Assembly: GCA_015501585.1 (NCBI GenBank)
Contig: JADNRY010000001.1
Coordinates: 1,116,001-1,180,000 of the forward strand
Source: Rhodocollybia butyracea
Lineage: Eukaryota; Basidiomycota; Agaricomycetes; Agaricales; Omphalotaceae
Length of the DNA: 64,000 nucleotides
Reading direction: 5' to 3'
Shown: one piece after another, positions 22,536-34,525 of the stretch
Layout of the letters: each line of letters opens with the position of its first letter
Numbering within the stretch: the first letter of the stretch is position 1
Translations under genes and position numbers: made by a program
Notes under the pieces: generated by a model
Databases searched by the model: none
Seen by the model: the letters and a program-made list of their open reading frames with translations, nothing else
What the model was told of the DNA's origin: nothing

Positions 22536-24113
22536 ATGCCGAATTGGTCGTCTCAGGGAGAACAGCAGTTAGACGACGAGGTGCTCGTCAAGTTCACCCA
22601 CGCTCTTATGGGTGTCTACGTGTTGGTCCTATATAACGATTTACTGCTCACAGAAGTACCGACTCTTTTTCAGCTGGGAGTGGTTTCTCACTATCGACTT
22701 TGATTGGGATGTGATCACTCGCAAGAAAGCATTTCGATGGCCTATCGTGAGTTAAAGTCGGTCGTATCAGATATACCCATCTTTCTGATGCTCTCCCAGG
22801 TTTTTTACTTTGCAAATAGATATCTGCTGTTATTCGCGCTCATCGGAATGTGAGTATTTTTTGTCTCCAATGGAATATTTACGGTTCCATAACTCACGGA
22901 ACTTTCTGCACTCCTTTTGTCAGCCTGATATCCTTTGATGCTACAACGTAAGTGTGGTTCGATCACTCTTCCGGCGTTGAATATCCATCTATCTTAGAAA
23001 AATCAATTGCCAAGCGCTGTTCACGTTCAACCAACTAGCGGGAAACGCGTCACTTGGTCTAGCGAGCATCAATCTTAGCCTGCGCACGTAAGTCTTCCCG
23101 CTATAATTCTACATTGGACTTAGCCAAAATCAGTCTGGCAATCTATGGGAACTCCAAAATCTTAGCTAGCATTCTGGTGCTCGTTATCCTCGGTCATTGG
23201 ACGCTGATATTGCAAGGTGAGATCTTATACTTCGTGAAGGATTTGGCTTACCTTCGCCACCACTCTAGCTGGAACACTGCTAAACGTGGCCTGGGACAAC
23301 GAGACTGGTGGATGCCAGATTATTTCTACCCAAAACAGAGTTTTGGTTGCGACGTTTATCTATTCTATGGTCTTGGACCTCCTGGTATTCCTTCTCACTG
23401 CCTACAAGTTATGGTTTAAGCGGGGAAAACCCGGTGCTATGGGTGAAAGCCGCCTCGGAAGAATGCTCTTCGGAGATGGATTAGTGTACTTTTTCATCGC
23501 GTTCGTGTCTTCCTACTTTTCTTCTGTTTCCTTCCGGTTTGAACGGTCAAAACTCTCAGGTTCTTGTCGAACTGCCTGGCCACTGTGTTCATGCTTCTCA
23601 ATCTAAACTCTGTCATGAATGTCATTTTCAATGTTCCTGCATGTATTGCGAACACGGTTCGTTATTCCGCTCATCTTCTTCCCGTTCCAGTTCTGATTTC
23701 TGACTCCATGTCCATGCAAAGATTGTAGCTTGTCGTGTCGTCCGTCGGCTTTCTAACTTTAACTATGAACAACCAGAGATGTTGTGAGTGCCCTGTGTGC
23801 CATATGTCCCTTCTCTCCCACTGAGACTCATCCTTCCAGCAATTTCAACACTAGACCACATTCTACAATCCAAGGAGCGCAGTATCGTCGAAGTGGGATA
23901 CCACTGAGCCCTCCTATTGCAACCCAGAACCGTCAGATGGGATCCGGTGTCCATGTTCAAATGGAAACCTATACTCATACTGAAGTTCACACTGTCGAAC
24001 CAGCCACTCCTTTAAGCCCTTTAAGTCCTTTAAGTGTACGCTGGGAAGATACGGAGATGAAAAGCGGCCAATCTGACCCTTACGACGTCGAAGCCAAAGC
24101 AATAGCATTGTAG
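22536..24113 (+). CDS. Multi-pass membrane protein of an Agaricomycete-expanded family, paralog A
   Basis: It starts MPNWSSQGEQQLDDEV and runs through many short exons. The junctions give MGVYVWEWFLTIDFDWD, FRWPI/VFYFANRYLLLFALIG, INCQALFTFNQ, LASINLSLRT, LVLVILGHWTLILQ, NVAWDNETGGCQIIS, FGDGLVYFFIAFLSNCLATV, and NVPACIANTIVACRVVRRLSN before a Ser/Pro/Thr-rich cytosolic tail that ends at 24113. At least six hydrophobic segments are visible, each matched in paralog B. I do not recognise a characterised function. Proteins of this layout occur in large numbers in mushroom genomes. The tail contains a direct repeat of LSPLSPLS. Confidence 0.7.
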
Positions 24114-24400
24114 AAAACCGAGTACCATAACCGGTTACCTTTCTTTAACTACCCTCTTTTGTTTATCCCAAAACCTTCACATTTTCATCACATCCAAGCG
24201 ATACTGTGACACATACTAATTGACCATTGTATAAAAGCTACTTGCTACCCAGTGTACATTAAGCTCGCTGCTTCAGTTTAGGAGTGCTTTAACACTTGAC
24301 ATAAGATGGTCCAGCGACAATGGGTATTTCCTCACTCTTCATGACCGACTTATGGCCGTCGCTCTGAATCCTGCTCACAGTTTCGGATATCATGCATCCT

Positions 24401-24405
24401 TACGT
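24401..24405. repeat. Target-site duplication TACGT (left)
   Basis: This 5-bp TACGT immediately precedes the TGTG start of the proposed solo LTR and is repeated right after its ACA end at 25331-25335. Confidence 0.5.
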
Positions 24406-25330
24406 TGTGTTAAGTATTAGCGGCTGTCAGTTCTTAGTGCTAGTAGTCTTAGTACTACTCTGCTCGATCGCATGAACCCCTGATTCAGAGGTGCCAAGTA
24501 ACATCAAGTAGCACAGTTGTGAAGCTCGAGGGTTGTCCTCGACCCGCAGTGTAAGCCTTAAGGCTTGAATTAATTGAACTAATTGAGCCTATTTGAGGTA
24601 GGTAGGTTTCAAAGTTCAAGGCAAGGTCAAAACTTGATAACCTAAACTTTAGTTAATATGTAATGATATCAAGCACTAAGTAGTAAGTATGTCAGAATAT
24701 TAGTTCGCAAAGCACCAGGTTCAAAAAAGCAAACCAGCGGGGGCATGATTATTCTTGGAGCAGCGGTGGAACAGCCTGTAATGTCTAGAAACACGTTAAA
24801 TACGCGTGTTTAAGACGCGTCAGCATTCAGGCTCTATACTAAGTTCGAGTTTCATTAGGGATGATTCCCAAGATTCTCATCGAAAGGCTAAGTGCAGCAT
24901 CCTCGCCTCTAGCTCAAGTAATATGTGATCTGTCCTCTAGTGACCTCTGATTCAGCCTTACTGATATACTTATTCCTCTACTAAGCCTGCCATAGGAGAT
25001 GAGACCTACATGACCTACACGGTCACATGTGCAGTGCAGCCGGCGGTAGACTTACTGGTACTACTTTCTTGTCTATATTCCAGCTATATATATATAGATA
25101 CTAGCTACATTATGTGTGTATAAATAGGTGAGCTTCTTCGGAATCTTCTACTTACTGCTCACCTCAGGCTATCCAGTCAAGAGCCCGACGTTATTCTAGC
25201 ACGGATCTCTCCGTGTGTTATAGCTCGTCGTAGAATGCTATCTCCAGTCCATACTTCTGGAATTGAACCCGATATTTGTTACATCGTGAATCTCCTACTT
25301 ATTCTCCCGAGTCGAAACTAGCTAGTTACA
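24406..25330. mobile_element. Probable solo LTR, 925 bp
   Basis: The segment begins TGTGTTAAGTATTAG and ends GCTAGTTACA, so it has the TG..CA ends of an LTR. It is bracketed by identical 5-bp TACGT copies (24401-24405 and 25331-25335). It is AT-rich, non-coding, and has a TATA-like promoter (TATATATATAGATA near 25087, TATAAATAGG near 25121) in its right part, as expected for an LTR promoter. No gag/pol sequence is present, so it would be left by LTR-LTR recombination. The ends were chosen because they create the duplication, so a chance match is possible; a second copy in the genome would decide. Confidence 0.5.
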
Positions 25331-25335
25331 TACGT

Positions 25336-26895
25336 GCCGTCACGCCGCGTCTTCGAGATTTTCCCAGTCGTAGTGACAGTATCAATATGTATCAGTATGT
25401 ATCATGTATGTACTTATTAGGGATTGAGATGGACATGTGCATGAAGCCCCAGATCTAAGTATATCTGCATCATGATGTCCGACTTACCTTCGGTCTTCTG
25501 CGCGTGGTATGTGAACGACAGAACTATTAGGTACTATGCATGTGCATGCAGTCTTTCAATATGATGTTTTGCTCCACTCTCTTTGGTGTTTGTTTTTGTC
25601 TTCTTGAGGCTGCAAACATTCGTGCTTTATCAATTTCATGAAAAGCCATTGATACCGGGATTCGGGAAGTAGTCATGTTCAAATATCGAGCGTTTGTCGG
25701 TCTAAATCGTGTACTATGTTGATTCCTGGCTAGATCGAAAGGAAAAGGAGAAGAGAATTCCATCTAACCACAGAATTATATGTGCATGTTTGGAGGTGTT
25801 GAGGACGAGGGGCAGGATGAATTTGATGTAATTAATTTGATTGACATATAGTCGGATCGATAAGACCTCCTTTTTATTGCTCGTTGAGATCCTACTTAAC
25901 GTTGAAATGTGAATCTGAAGCGTCTGAAAACTATGTGAATGGGTTCCGGGCAATCTTCCAAGCATTACCGGTGACCGGTGACTAGTTGACTGGTGTTACG
26001 GCGAGCGCTGACGATGTACTCGGTCGCCTCGGTTTCTGTGTTTTGGATGATCTGATGATATGCAGTATCAGAAAAGAGCCGACAAGGACTTGAAGCTTGA
26101 ATGACTTCATCTACCTGATTGTGGATCTGCCTTGGAATTCGGGTCTCAAGCGATTTGGAGCATCAAAGTTGTGACATTGTTCAAACTGGGTAAGTGCGAC
26201 CGTTTTCGTCGCAGACCTCCCAGCGCTCTGCTCTGCGCCCTCCAGACGAGTTGAAAGTGTGCAAGCGCTGTATTCATCAGCCTTGTCCATCTCTCTCTCT
26301 ACAACCATTAATTTGTTCATTACTGTAACTGACAGTTGTCACGGCAAGAGATGAGCATGGTTTTGGAAGTCTGGTATGTAAGCGCCTGGGCTATCGGGTA
26401 TGAAAGAAACTGCGAGGATTCAAATCTTCAGCGAAGCTAGTGAAGAGAAAATCATTCGCCGATGCCTACAGATGCTCAAGTACTCATCGACATCGGTAGC
26501 AGTCGTTGCTGTCTTTTATTTTCAGCACCACTGAAGACGGCAGTAAACGGCAGACGCCGCAAAAGTGATGCTGGATGGGGACTTGCTTTTTCCGCTCAGA
26601 CTTCCTGCCAAAGTTTTCATGAAAATAACGTGTATTTATAAAAAGGTGGAGTTGCTCGCCCTGAATAATGCTCGCAGTGTGCAAAGCTAGAAAAGGAACA
26701 AGTATAAGAAAATTTGAACATCTTCTCAGGATGAAGCTTCTTGGTGCTGTAATTGCCCGCTTCGAAGTTTTGCTTTTTATAATTGAGTAGAAGTGACCGT
26801 GCCTCGACTTGCGTTCCCTCTCTCCTTCGTACCGCCATCATCTCCTCCCTCTCCGTCGCTACCTTTCTTTCATCCCCCCAAATATTCTTATCATA
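25336..26895. other. Gene-free region upstream of paralog B
   Basis: About 1.5 kb shows only short frames (for example 26111-26320 minus, 25714-25965 minus) without splice partners or recognisable motifs. It probably holds the promoter of paralog B and older repeat debris. Confidence 0.4.
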
Positions 26896-28692
26896 ATGCC
26901 TGATTGGACATCGCAGGCAGAGATTACAAAGGATGGACGTGGGTTACCGGCGCAAAGTCACTGTTTCTCCAGCTGACATTCTCCTCAGTCGCCTTTTCAA
27001 AGTTTATGCACGCACTTCTTGGACTGTACATGTATGCGCATGTCGCCCTTGGCGGTAACTCTAGCTCATGCAGTATTTTCTCTTTGTAGCTGGGAATGGT
27101 TCACCTCGCTTCAATTCGATTGGGACTATATCAGAGGTAAAAGGCAGTTTCGTTGGCCTCTGGTAAGTTGGCATCTTCGCAGGATCACCGAACCTCGCTG
27201 ATTTTTCGCTTCCTGCTAGATCTTCTACTTCCTTAATCGTTATTGTTTGCTTTTTGCACTCATCGGAATGTTAGTCGCGTCTTGTATAGTGTAGTATCCC
27301 GCTGAAAAACGTTCCATATCTACACAGAGCTATCTCCCTCAATGTGACAACGTAAGTACACACGTTGGGGTCTACCTTGTGCGAGATTAATTCTCGATGT
27401 TGTTAGTGAAATTAACTGTCAAGGCCTCTACACTTTTGCCCAGGTTTGATTGACGCAAGTCTCACAAAGTAGTTTTTGTTGCTGAACGATATGACAGTGT
27501 TTTGGGAATGCTGCCATCGGTTTTGCGTCAATCAACTTTTCACTCAGAACGTCAGTCTTCAGTACGAGAGGAACTGCCCGTCGCTAATTTTTGTCATCCA
27601 TTAGAATGGCTGTCTGGACACAAAGATGGTACATTGTCATCCCGTTAGTTCTTGTCATACTGGGGCATTGGTCGCTTCTTCTCCATGGTGTGCAGCACGT
27701 TAGTCTGTCTTTCCTGGCTGAACTGACACATTACCTATAGGTATCTTGCTAACAGCCAAATTTACACCGGAGGGGTGCCAAATAACGGATACCGATAACA
27801 CGTTACTAGCAGGTAGGGGTTTTATACCGTTTCTCTCAAACTAAAACTGACTGCCTGAAGCGACATTCATATATACCATGTGCTTTGACTTCACTGTTCT
27901 TTGTCTCACCGCCTGGAAACTCGTCATAAATGCTCCGAGGTAGGCCGAGTTCCATTGAGTTATCCAAGTGTCAACTGCTGATACTGGCCACGTTCAGCTC
28001 AAAAGTGATGGGCCGCTCCAAGCTTGTCGTCCTCATCTTTGGCGATGGTTTAATCTATTTTTTCATCGCCTTCCTGTCCAACCTTATTGCCACCGTAAAG
28101 CTTTCCATATCTCTTAGGGGCACAACCGTGGCTGATTATATCTATGGTAGACTTTCATGTTGTTGAACCTTAACGCGGTCATGTCAATTATTGCGAATGT
28201 TCCTGCTGCCATTGCATCCACTGTGAGCCTGTTGTCATTTCTGTGTTGTTTAGTACTGATGCTCTTGCTCAGATCGTCGCGTGTCGCGCAGTTCGTAGGC
28301 TTGCCCTTTTCACATCATCTGGTCCAGAGCTGTTTGCGTACGTCCTGGTTCAATTGTGATATGTCGATTGCTCATTTCGTCCTTCTAGATCAACACAGGC
28401 GTCTACGCTTGCGTTTCGTAGCAACTCAAAATCGACCACCCAGCGACCAAGGTTGAACACTACTTTGAAGTCGGAAGGTGTTCACGTTCAGGTTTGTTTC
28501 AATCTGTTTAGTACTTAGTATGAATCCTCATAATTTGTTTTCTAGATGGAGACCTTCGAGTCACCATCAAGTGCGGAAACTTACACACAATACGACGCCA
28601 TGGGTAACGTTATTGACAAGCGCTCACCCACCGAGGACTATGACCCAGAAGCCCAGGAAATCCGTAACGAGTTTAAGCGTCCACCCTATTAA
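26896..28692 (+). CDS. Multi-pass membrane protein, paralog B
   Basis: It starts MPDWTSQAEITKDG and follows paralog A exon by exon: FMHALLGLYIWEWFTSLQFD, FRWPLIFYFLNRYCLLFALI, AISLNVTTEINCQGLYTFAQ, FGNAAIGFASINFSLRT, MAVWTQRWYIVIPLVLVILG, TLLA/ATFIYTMCFDFTVLC, LIFGDGLIYFFIAFLSNLIA, MSIIANVPAAIAST. The tail ends VHVQMETFESPSSAETYTQY..RPPY; paralog A has the matching VHVQMETYTHTEV. Frames close across the introns that I checked, so it looks intact. Function unknown. The two copies sit in the same orientation 2.8 kb apart, consistent with tandem duplication followed by LTR insertion. Confidence 0.7.
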
Positions 28693-29325
28693 ATTTACGC
28701 TCAAGATCGCCAAAAAAGAACCAAAGTCAATAATCGATATCCAAGCACTGTCTATACTCGACGTTATATCTAAAATCGGCCTCAACTCTTCACTCACTGT
28801 TCTCTATCGCTTTGACTCGCTTCCATCCGTCCCCACGTCGCTCGTTCCGCTTCCAAACTTCTTCTGGCTTTTAGGTTTATTCTCATTCACTTGGCATCGT
28901 GACATACAATAATATCATCATCATCATCATCCTTTAGCATCGACATTTCATTTTTCTTTAGCATTTCTTTTACTTCGAACTTGTGTATACTCTAGAAAGA
29001 ATATTTGGCTTCCGTTCGAATTGTATTGTCTTCTTCACTCCCGTCCCACTAACAAAAATGGCCTTTACTACTTTTTCAACTCTTTGGGATTGGGATTTGT
29101 ATCTTGTGTTCTGTTATAATAAATCAGCTGCAGGTGTAACTTTCAAGCATCTCATTGTTTCCGATTTGGGGAGTTTACGCGTTGTTTGGCCTAGATCGCG
29201 TGGCCTCGCGTCGTCACGTTTGTCACATCGAACGCGGCGCTAATTCGAAGTTAAACGTTAAATCTTCATTTTATGACTCTGGAGTCTGTGTCTGGTTCTG
29301 GCCTCTTTCATTCTATAGCCCTCTA
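28693..29325. other. Intergenic region between paralog B and EXO1; no gene seen
   Basis: About 630 bp contains an ATC microsatellite near 28912-28932 and a T/C-rich stretch. It includes the 3' flank of paralog B and the EXO1 promoter. Nothing else is supported. Confidence 0.45.
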
Positions 29326-32025
29326 ATGGGAATTCAAGGCCTGTTACCCGCGCTCAAGTCTATCCAAACGACGAAACATCTCTCTGAGTTCGCTGGGCAA
29401 ACTGTCGCAGTAGATGCCTACGTTTGGCTACACAAAGGCGTTTTCACCTGTGCCACTGAGTTGGCTACCGGTAAACCAACTCACAAGTGAGCCCACTGCC
29501 GCAGCTCTCACTAATTTCTCTTGGAGCTAAAATCTTCAATCTCTAGATATGTTAATTATGCCATGGAAAAAGTCAGACTACTCCGTCATCATGGCATAGA
29601 GCCGTACATTGTATTCGACGGAGGTCCACTACCAGCGAAGAAAGGAACAGAGGTCGAACGCAAACGCAAACGCGACGAGCAGCTCTCTCGCGGCAACTTG
29701 CTTGCCGCGCAAGGGAAGCATCCTCAGGCACGGGATTGCTACCTCAAAGCTGTCGATGTCACTCCGCAGATGGCTTTTCAATTCATCAAGGTGCGTACCG
29801 CGAGCGTCTATACGTTGCACCCCTCATTACTTCTTAGGCTCTCCGCGCGGAATCCGTTCCCTACGTCGTTGCTCCTTACGAGGCGGATGCCCAGCTCGCC
29901 TATCTTGAACGTCAGGGTATCGTTTCAGCTATCCTAACGGAAGACTCTGATCTTCTGGTTTTCGGTTGCAAGAATGTCCTGTTCAAATTCGACCCCGTGG
30001 CCAGAACAGTTATTTCCATTTCCAGGACCGACTTTGCGTCTGTCACTGCTAGCTCATCGGACGCCAATGTAATTTCTTTGGTAGGTTGGTCCGACAACCA
30101 GTTCCGCGCTATGGCTATCCTCAGTGGCTGCGATTACCTTTCGAGCATCCCTGGAATTGGCCTGAAGACTGCAAATGTGATGCTGCGAAAGTGGAAAACT
30201 CCCCAAGCGGTCGTCCAACAGGTGGCTTTAGAAGGAAAGAAACGAGTCCCAAAGGGATATCTAGACCAGTTCAAACTAGCTGAAAAGTGTTTTCTTCATC
30301 AGCGGGTTTACGATCCTCTGAAGGAGAGACTAGTCTACTTGACTGACGTTGACTTGGATAGCTGGGATGATGCAGCTGAAGCATACGTTGGAAGGTAATC
30401 GCAATTTTTTTAAAATGTATTAGGTGAATTTAACAACATCTGTTCCAGTGACCTTGAATCCACTTTGGCAAAGAAATTAGCAATGGGAGATGTTGATCCC
30501 ATATCTCTGAATCCCATGCTCGATATAAATCCAGAATTCCGTCCGCGCTCCCGTGTCCTACGTGATCTTCCCAACCCCAACTCGCCTACAGCCCGCACCG
30601 TGAAAGATAAAGGCAAGGAGACAAAAAAACCTTCTACTGGAGGCATCTTCAACTTTTTTGGTAAGTTGCGTTAATTTTGGTTGAGTAATTTGTCAATTCA
30701 TATAATTTCGCAGGTCAAATCCCATAATACCTCCACGACCTAGATCTCCTTCACGAAAGATGCTCATCGGAAAATCAAGCGGCAAGCGAACGCTGGCGGA
30801 GGTCATGGATCAAGAAACGGCTGCTAAGAAAAAAATCAAAGTCCCTTCCTTTGCCCCGACTTCTCCGCTCCTAACTTCGTCCAAGTTTTTCGGGGCAGCC
30901 GGTGTCCCAAATATCAGACGAGTGTCATCGAGTGCAAACTTGGGGTCGGAGGCAGATGTTTCGACCTTTATCGACGAAAAGGAGAACCTGGGCTACGAAA
31001 CAGAAGCGGAAGGGCTAGTTGATGATGGGGGTTCCTTGGTGGCCCAGGGTTACGTTGACGCGGAAATGGAAGAAGATGTACAGTTTGCGGACGATGCTGT
31101 GGAGCAGGAGGATGGCTACCTCTCACCTACACCCTCCATGTCGAAAGACGAAGAATTTCCTTCTCCCGTCAAATCTCGAAATCGACGGAACTCAGCCGAT
31201 GCAGAGTTTGATTTCGACGTAGATCCGATATCGAGCCCAGCTAATCATACAGTACAGCTTTTGCGTCTCAGAAAATCTCATATAATCACTCCCGTTCCCT
31301 TCGATACCCCCGCACAAGTGCTCGTCGAATCTTCCCCAGAACCTCATTCCATAAAACAGCCAGTCTTGAAGCATGAGCCCATCGATCTCAAAGATTACTA
31401 CGGGAACGAGTCATCCAGTGAGATCGACTACTGTAGCTCTGATGATGGGACAGACGCTCGGACCCCATCACTTTCACCGCTAACCCCAAATGAGCCTGCT
31501 CATGAAGATCATCATCTTACCATGAAAAAGAGCGCAGATGAGCTAGAGTTTGATGACCCAGAAGAGAGTGAATACCTAGCAAATGCTATGCGGACTCGGG
31601 CAGTGGCTGAGGGATGGCAGAGCCGTTGGGCGCATGTTCCGTCGCGCCCAATGGCTCTTAAACGCAGAGAGACTAATGTTACGGCTACCGGAAGACATCG
31701 AATCCTTCCAGTAACTCAAAATTTACCCTCTTCTCAGTTAATCCCACGCTCTGCCGATTCAAAAGTTCGAGGGTCTTCCTCAAAAGTTGCATTGCATTCG
31801 ACGGTAAATCTTGTTAGAGGCAGGAAGAACTTGACGTTCGAAGAGGTTCGTACACTCAGCAGCGTGGAGGCTACCCACCCCGCAGACCCTGGTGGCATCA
31901 ACACTAACATTGAGAATCACGAAGTCTTGACCCCTGCACAGCACCGATTTGAACGGTTTCGGTAAGTTGGGTTGTTTTGGCTCGCCCTAGGTAGTACGCT
32001 TACCGAGAAATGCAGGTGCCCATAG
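29326..32025 (+). CDS. EXO1: Exonuclease 1 (XPG/Rad2 family), frame offset between exons 4 and 5
   Basis: Exons 29326-29486, 29547-29790, 29838-30394 and 30449-30660 give a complete nuclease domain. The N-block starts MGIQGLLPALKS with VAVDAYVWLHKG. The I-block contains PYVVAPYEADAQLAYLERQG and ILTEDSDLLVFGC. The helix-hairpin-helix region is LSGCDYLSSIPGIGLKTAN. These are EXO1 features; the enzyme resects DNA ends and removes strands in mismatch repair. A long C-terminal exon (about 30716-31972, containing KRTLAEVMDQE and a Ser-rich tail) joins a final exon 32016-32025. With the only good acceptor (at 30715) the join reads GQIP then stop; one extra base would give a continuous NPIIPPRPRSPSRK.. 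frame. So either the product is truncated after the nuclease domain or one base is missing here. Confidence 0.85.
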
Positions 32026-32801
32026 CATATGATTATTGCTTTCATTTGTTACAAACAACTATATCTCTATTTGGAACTTTGAATATGTATCTGACTTATC
32101 GTTCTTGCGCAGTACTATGTATATTAGTCCTGGAAATGCATTCATTCCTCGATCGACAAAACTTCGAATGTATGGCTTCATGAGACCACTAAGCACATCA
32201 CAGGTGATTCCTCGCGCGTAGAAACCATTCCAATAACCGGCGGTATGATTTGTCGTGCTGCAAGTGCGTTGTCAACAGGTCCAAGATTCTTCTGAGCACC
32301 ATCAAGTTCTACGGATACGATCCGAATATCCTGGGGATTCAATACATCCAAACACCCTGTCCTCAACGAGGCTTTTTTACTCGATCGACGATCTTGACTC
32401 TCACCGCCGGCTAGCCTGGTGGTTCAAATAATTGAGAACCGACGTCCAACAAACTCGCTAAATGCTGGATTGGTTAAAACGTTGGAAGCTGGCGAACGGA
32501 AGCCCTTCAGACAGATGGACAGTGGGTTCGAATTTGATACTAATTGCTGGTTCATTTGGTTATATGCATAACCTCGTTTCACTCCTCCTTGCTTTCGACC
32601 TATCTCCGTTGTTCAACTGATCATTGCGGACCCGTCTTATCCAGATTGCTTCCTGCCTCTTTATAAAAGCTTCTGCAGTTAAGTTCATTCTTTAACCGTC
32701 CAACATACAGCTGAAGGTAGGTAAACTTGTTGTTCTTGAGAAACAATAATACTGACTTTGAAATGTGTTTACTGAGCAGTTGTCTTCGGACAATAACTTC
32801 G
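32026..32801. other. Intergenic region with an unidentified open frame (32178-32366, minus)
   Basis: About 775 bp holds no recognisable gene. On the minus strand, 32366-32178 encodes a coding-like stretch (VSVELDGAQKNLGPVDNALA) without an ATG in good context or identifiable splice partners. It may be a fragment of a lost gene. Confidence 0.3.
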
Positions 32802-34220
32802 ATGGATTCAGATGATCGCCCACACGCTTTTGACAATCCTTTTTCGAGTTCTATGCAGGGCTTCTCTCAGTACATACCAGAGATTCATTCGGTTCACGGA
32901 AGATTTCCCCAGTGCCCTCAACCTCATCTTTTTCGGGACCTTCCTCTGGCCGATTACGCCTACGGACCTTCTCCCGACACCATGAACGAGTACTCTGACA
33001 GATTTCGCGGGCCTTATGAAGTATACTCCCCTCATCTTCAGCAATACACTAGCTCGTCTTTGCTTTCAACGGGCGAGAAGCCATCTTCTATGAATGAACA
33101 TGCTCTTACTACTACATATACTCGCCTGCCTCTATCGTCGGATGGAACGAGCACTGGGCATGCATACGAATACACGAGTAACATCTGCCCACAGCCTTCG
33201 TTAGACAGAAACTCTTCGCAAAACTTTCATTGTCAACCGGATTCCGATTATGCGGCGAATGCTGAACAAGGCGAAAGCGAGGCTCAGAGTCCTTCCATTC
33301 TCATTAATCAAGAGGACCGTTGGTCCTCTTTTTCCTACCACGACATCCGTGGAATACCTTCACCATACATCACGGAATCTAGAGGGTTTCATGGCTCGAA
33401 TGGCGACTCGACTGGGATGGCTTCCGTGGAAGATACTGAAATGGTCCACGTTGAAGAGCTTCCGGCTCTTAGTGAAAACAAGAAGTTGAAGAGAAAGGCC
33501 AAGATGCACAGATGTGGAATGTGTTTAAAACAGTTTCCTCGGTGCGTTCACTACATTTATCCAGGAGCGCCTGAGATCTAACATGTTGTAGCCCAAGTGC
33601 CTTACAAACGCACATACATAGTCACACACATCACAAGCGCAAGTCAACGTTGTATTTTTCGCTCTTGCGTGAACTGATCTCCCATTAGCGTTCTCCTGTG
33701 AATACCCTGGATGTAACAGGACATTTACTGTTCGTTCCAATGCAAAGCGTCACCTCCGTATTCATGGCATTTCTCCCGATGATGCAATTGCGGATTCTTT
33801 GGCCCCTCGAGCTCCTACCGCTGATTTTGAGGTTAACTTTGACAAACCACTAGTGCAGAAACAGGAGCATGAGCTTTATTGTGGAGTGCCAGAATTGAAG
33901 TGGATGCCTCCTAGTCTAGCTTCTCGCACTAATACGGCCTCTCTAACATCTGTCCCGGACGACAATGATTCGGACCTGGAAGATAGAAAGGAAGATTCCA
34001 GCATTGAAGATTGCACACGCTCGCTAGCAATTCCGCTTCAGTCTGTAGAACTACCTAAGCCACATGAAGAACGTCATTCTTCTGAAGAGATAGGTGCCTA
34101 TCCTTATAGGTCCTCTCAGGTACGTTACTCGTGTCTTTTGAGCCGTCAACATTATGCATATTCCAGTCAAAAAACAAGTATCGGGGCTTCCTGGACCCGC
34201 CGTTCATAAATTGCGCTTGA
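32802..34220 (+). CDS. C2H2 zinc-finger protein, probable transcription factor
   Basis: Exons 32802-33541, 33592-33638, 33689-34119 and 34167-34220 give about 423 aa. The long N-terminal region is Ser/Tyr/Pro-rich and disordered. Two adjacent C2H2 fingers follow a basic stretch (KLKRKAKMHR). Finger 1 is CGMCLKQF..HIHSH (C-x2-C-x12-H-x3-H). Finger 2 is CEYPGCNRTF..HLRIH. They are linked by THHKPFSCEYPGC, restored only if intron 2 uses a GC donor (gcaagt at 33639); the GT alternative breaks the frame. The tail is acidic with DDNDSDLEDRKED. Two closely spaced fingers of this kind are common in fungal DNA-binding regulators; the target is unknown. Confidence 0.8.
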
Positions 34221-34525
34221 CTGCATAGACTGTCCTGCCACAACTTTTTTCTTTTTGTAGCTGTCTTGCTTTCTTGTTTACTTCCCTGATAGATAGTATA
34301 TATTTTTTGCTAGTCCTTGTTGGACGGGTTTGGAGCTCCAAAATAGTGATCTTGTAGTATCTTGTAGTATCTTCTAACTCAGCGTATATTTACTACTGAT
34401 GTTCAAGTTTGCGCTATATACTTATGGATGCCTCGTAGTGGATAATTTATCAAGTCTTGCGATCTCTTGCGATATCTAGCTTTGACCTAACACGTGCTGA
34501 GAAAACACCTTCGTCCTTGACACCC
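34221..34525. other. Intergenic region; no gene seen
   Basis: About 305 bp between the zinc-finger gene and the folate enzyme holds the 3' flank of one and the promoter of the other. A short direct repeat, ATCTTGTAGT, occurs twice near 34350-34371. Confidence 0.4.

Noticed and set aside
29041..29243. Small open frame upstream of EXO1
   Set aside because: No homology, no splice partner; it lies in the promoter/5' leader.
32466..32545. Possible tRNA-like segment with a GGTTCGAATTT box
   Set aside because: The B-box-like motif is present, but no convincing acceptor or anticodon stem pairs with it and the A-box is poor.
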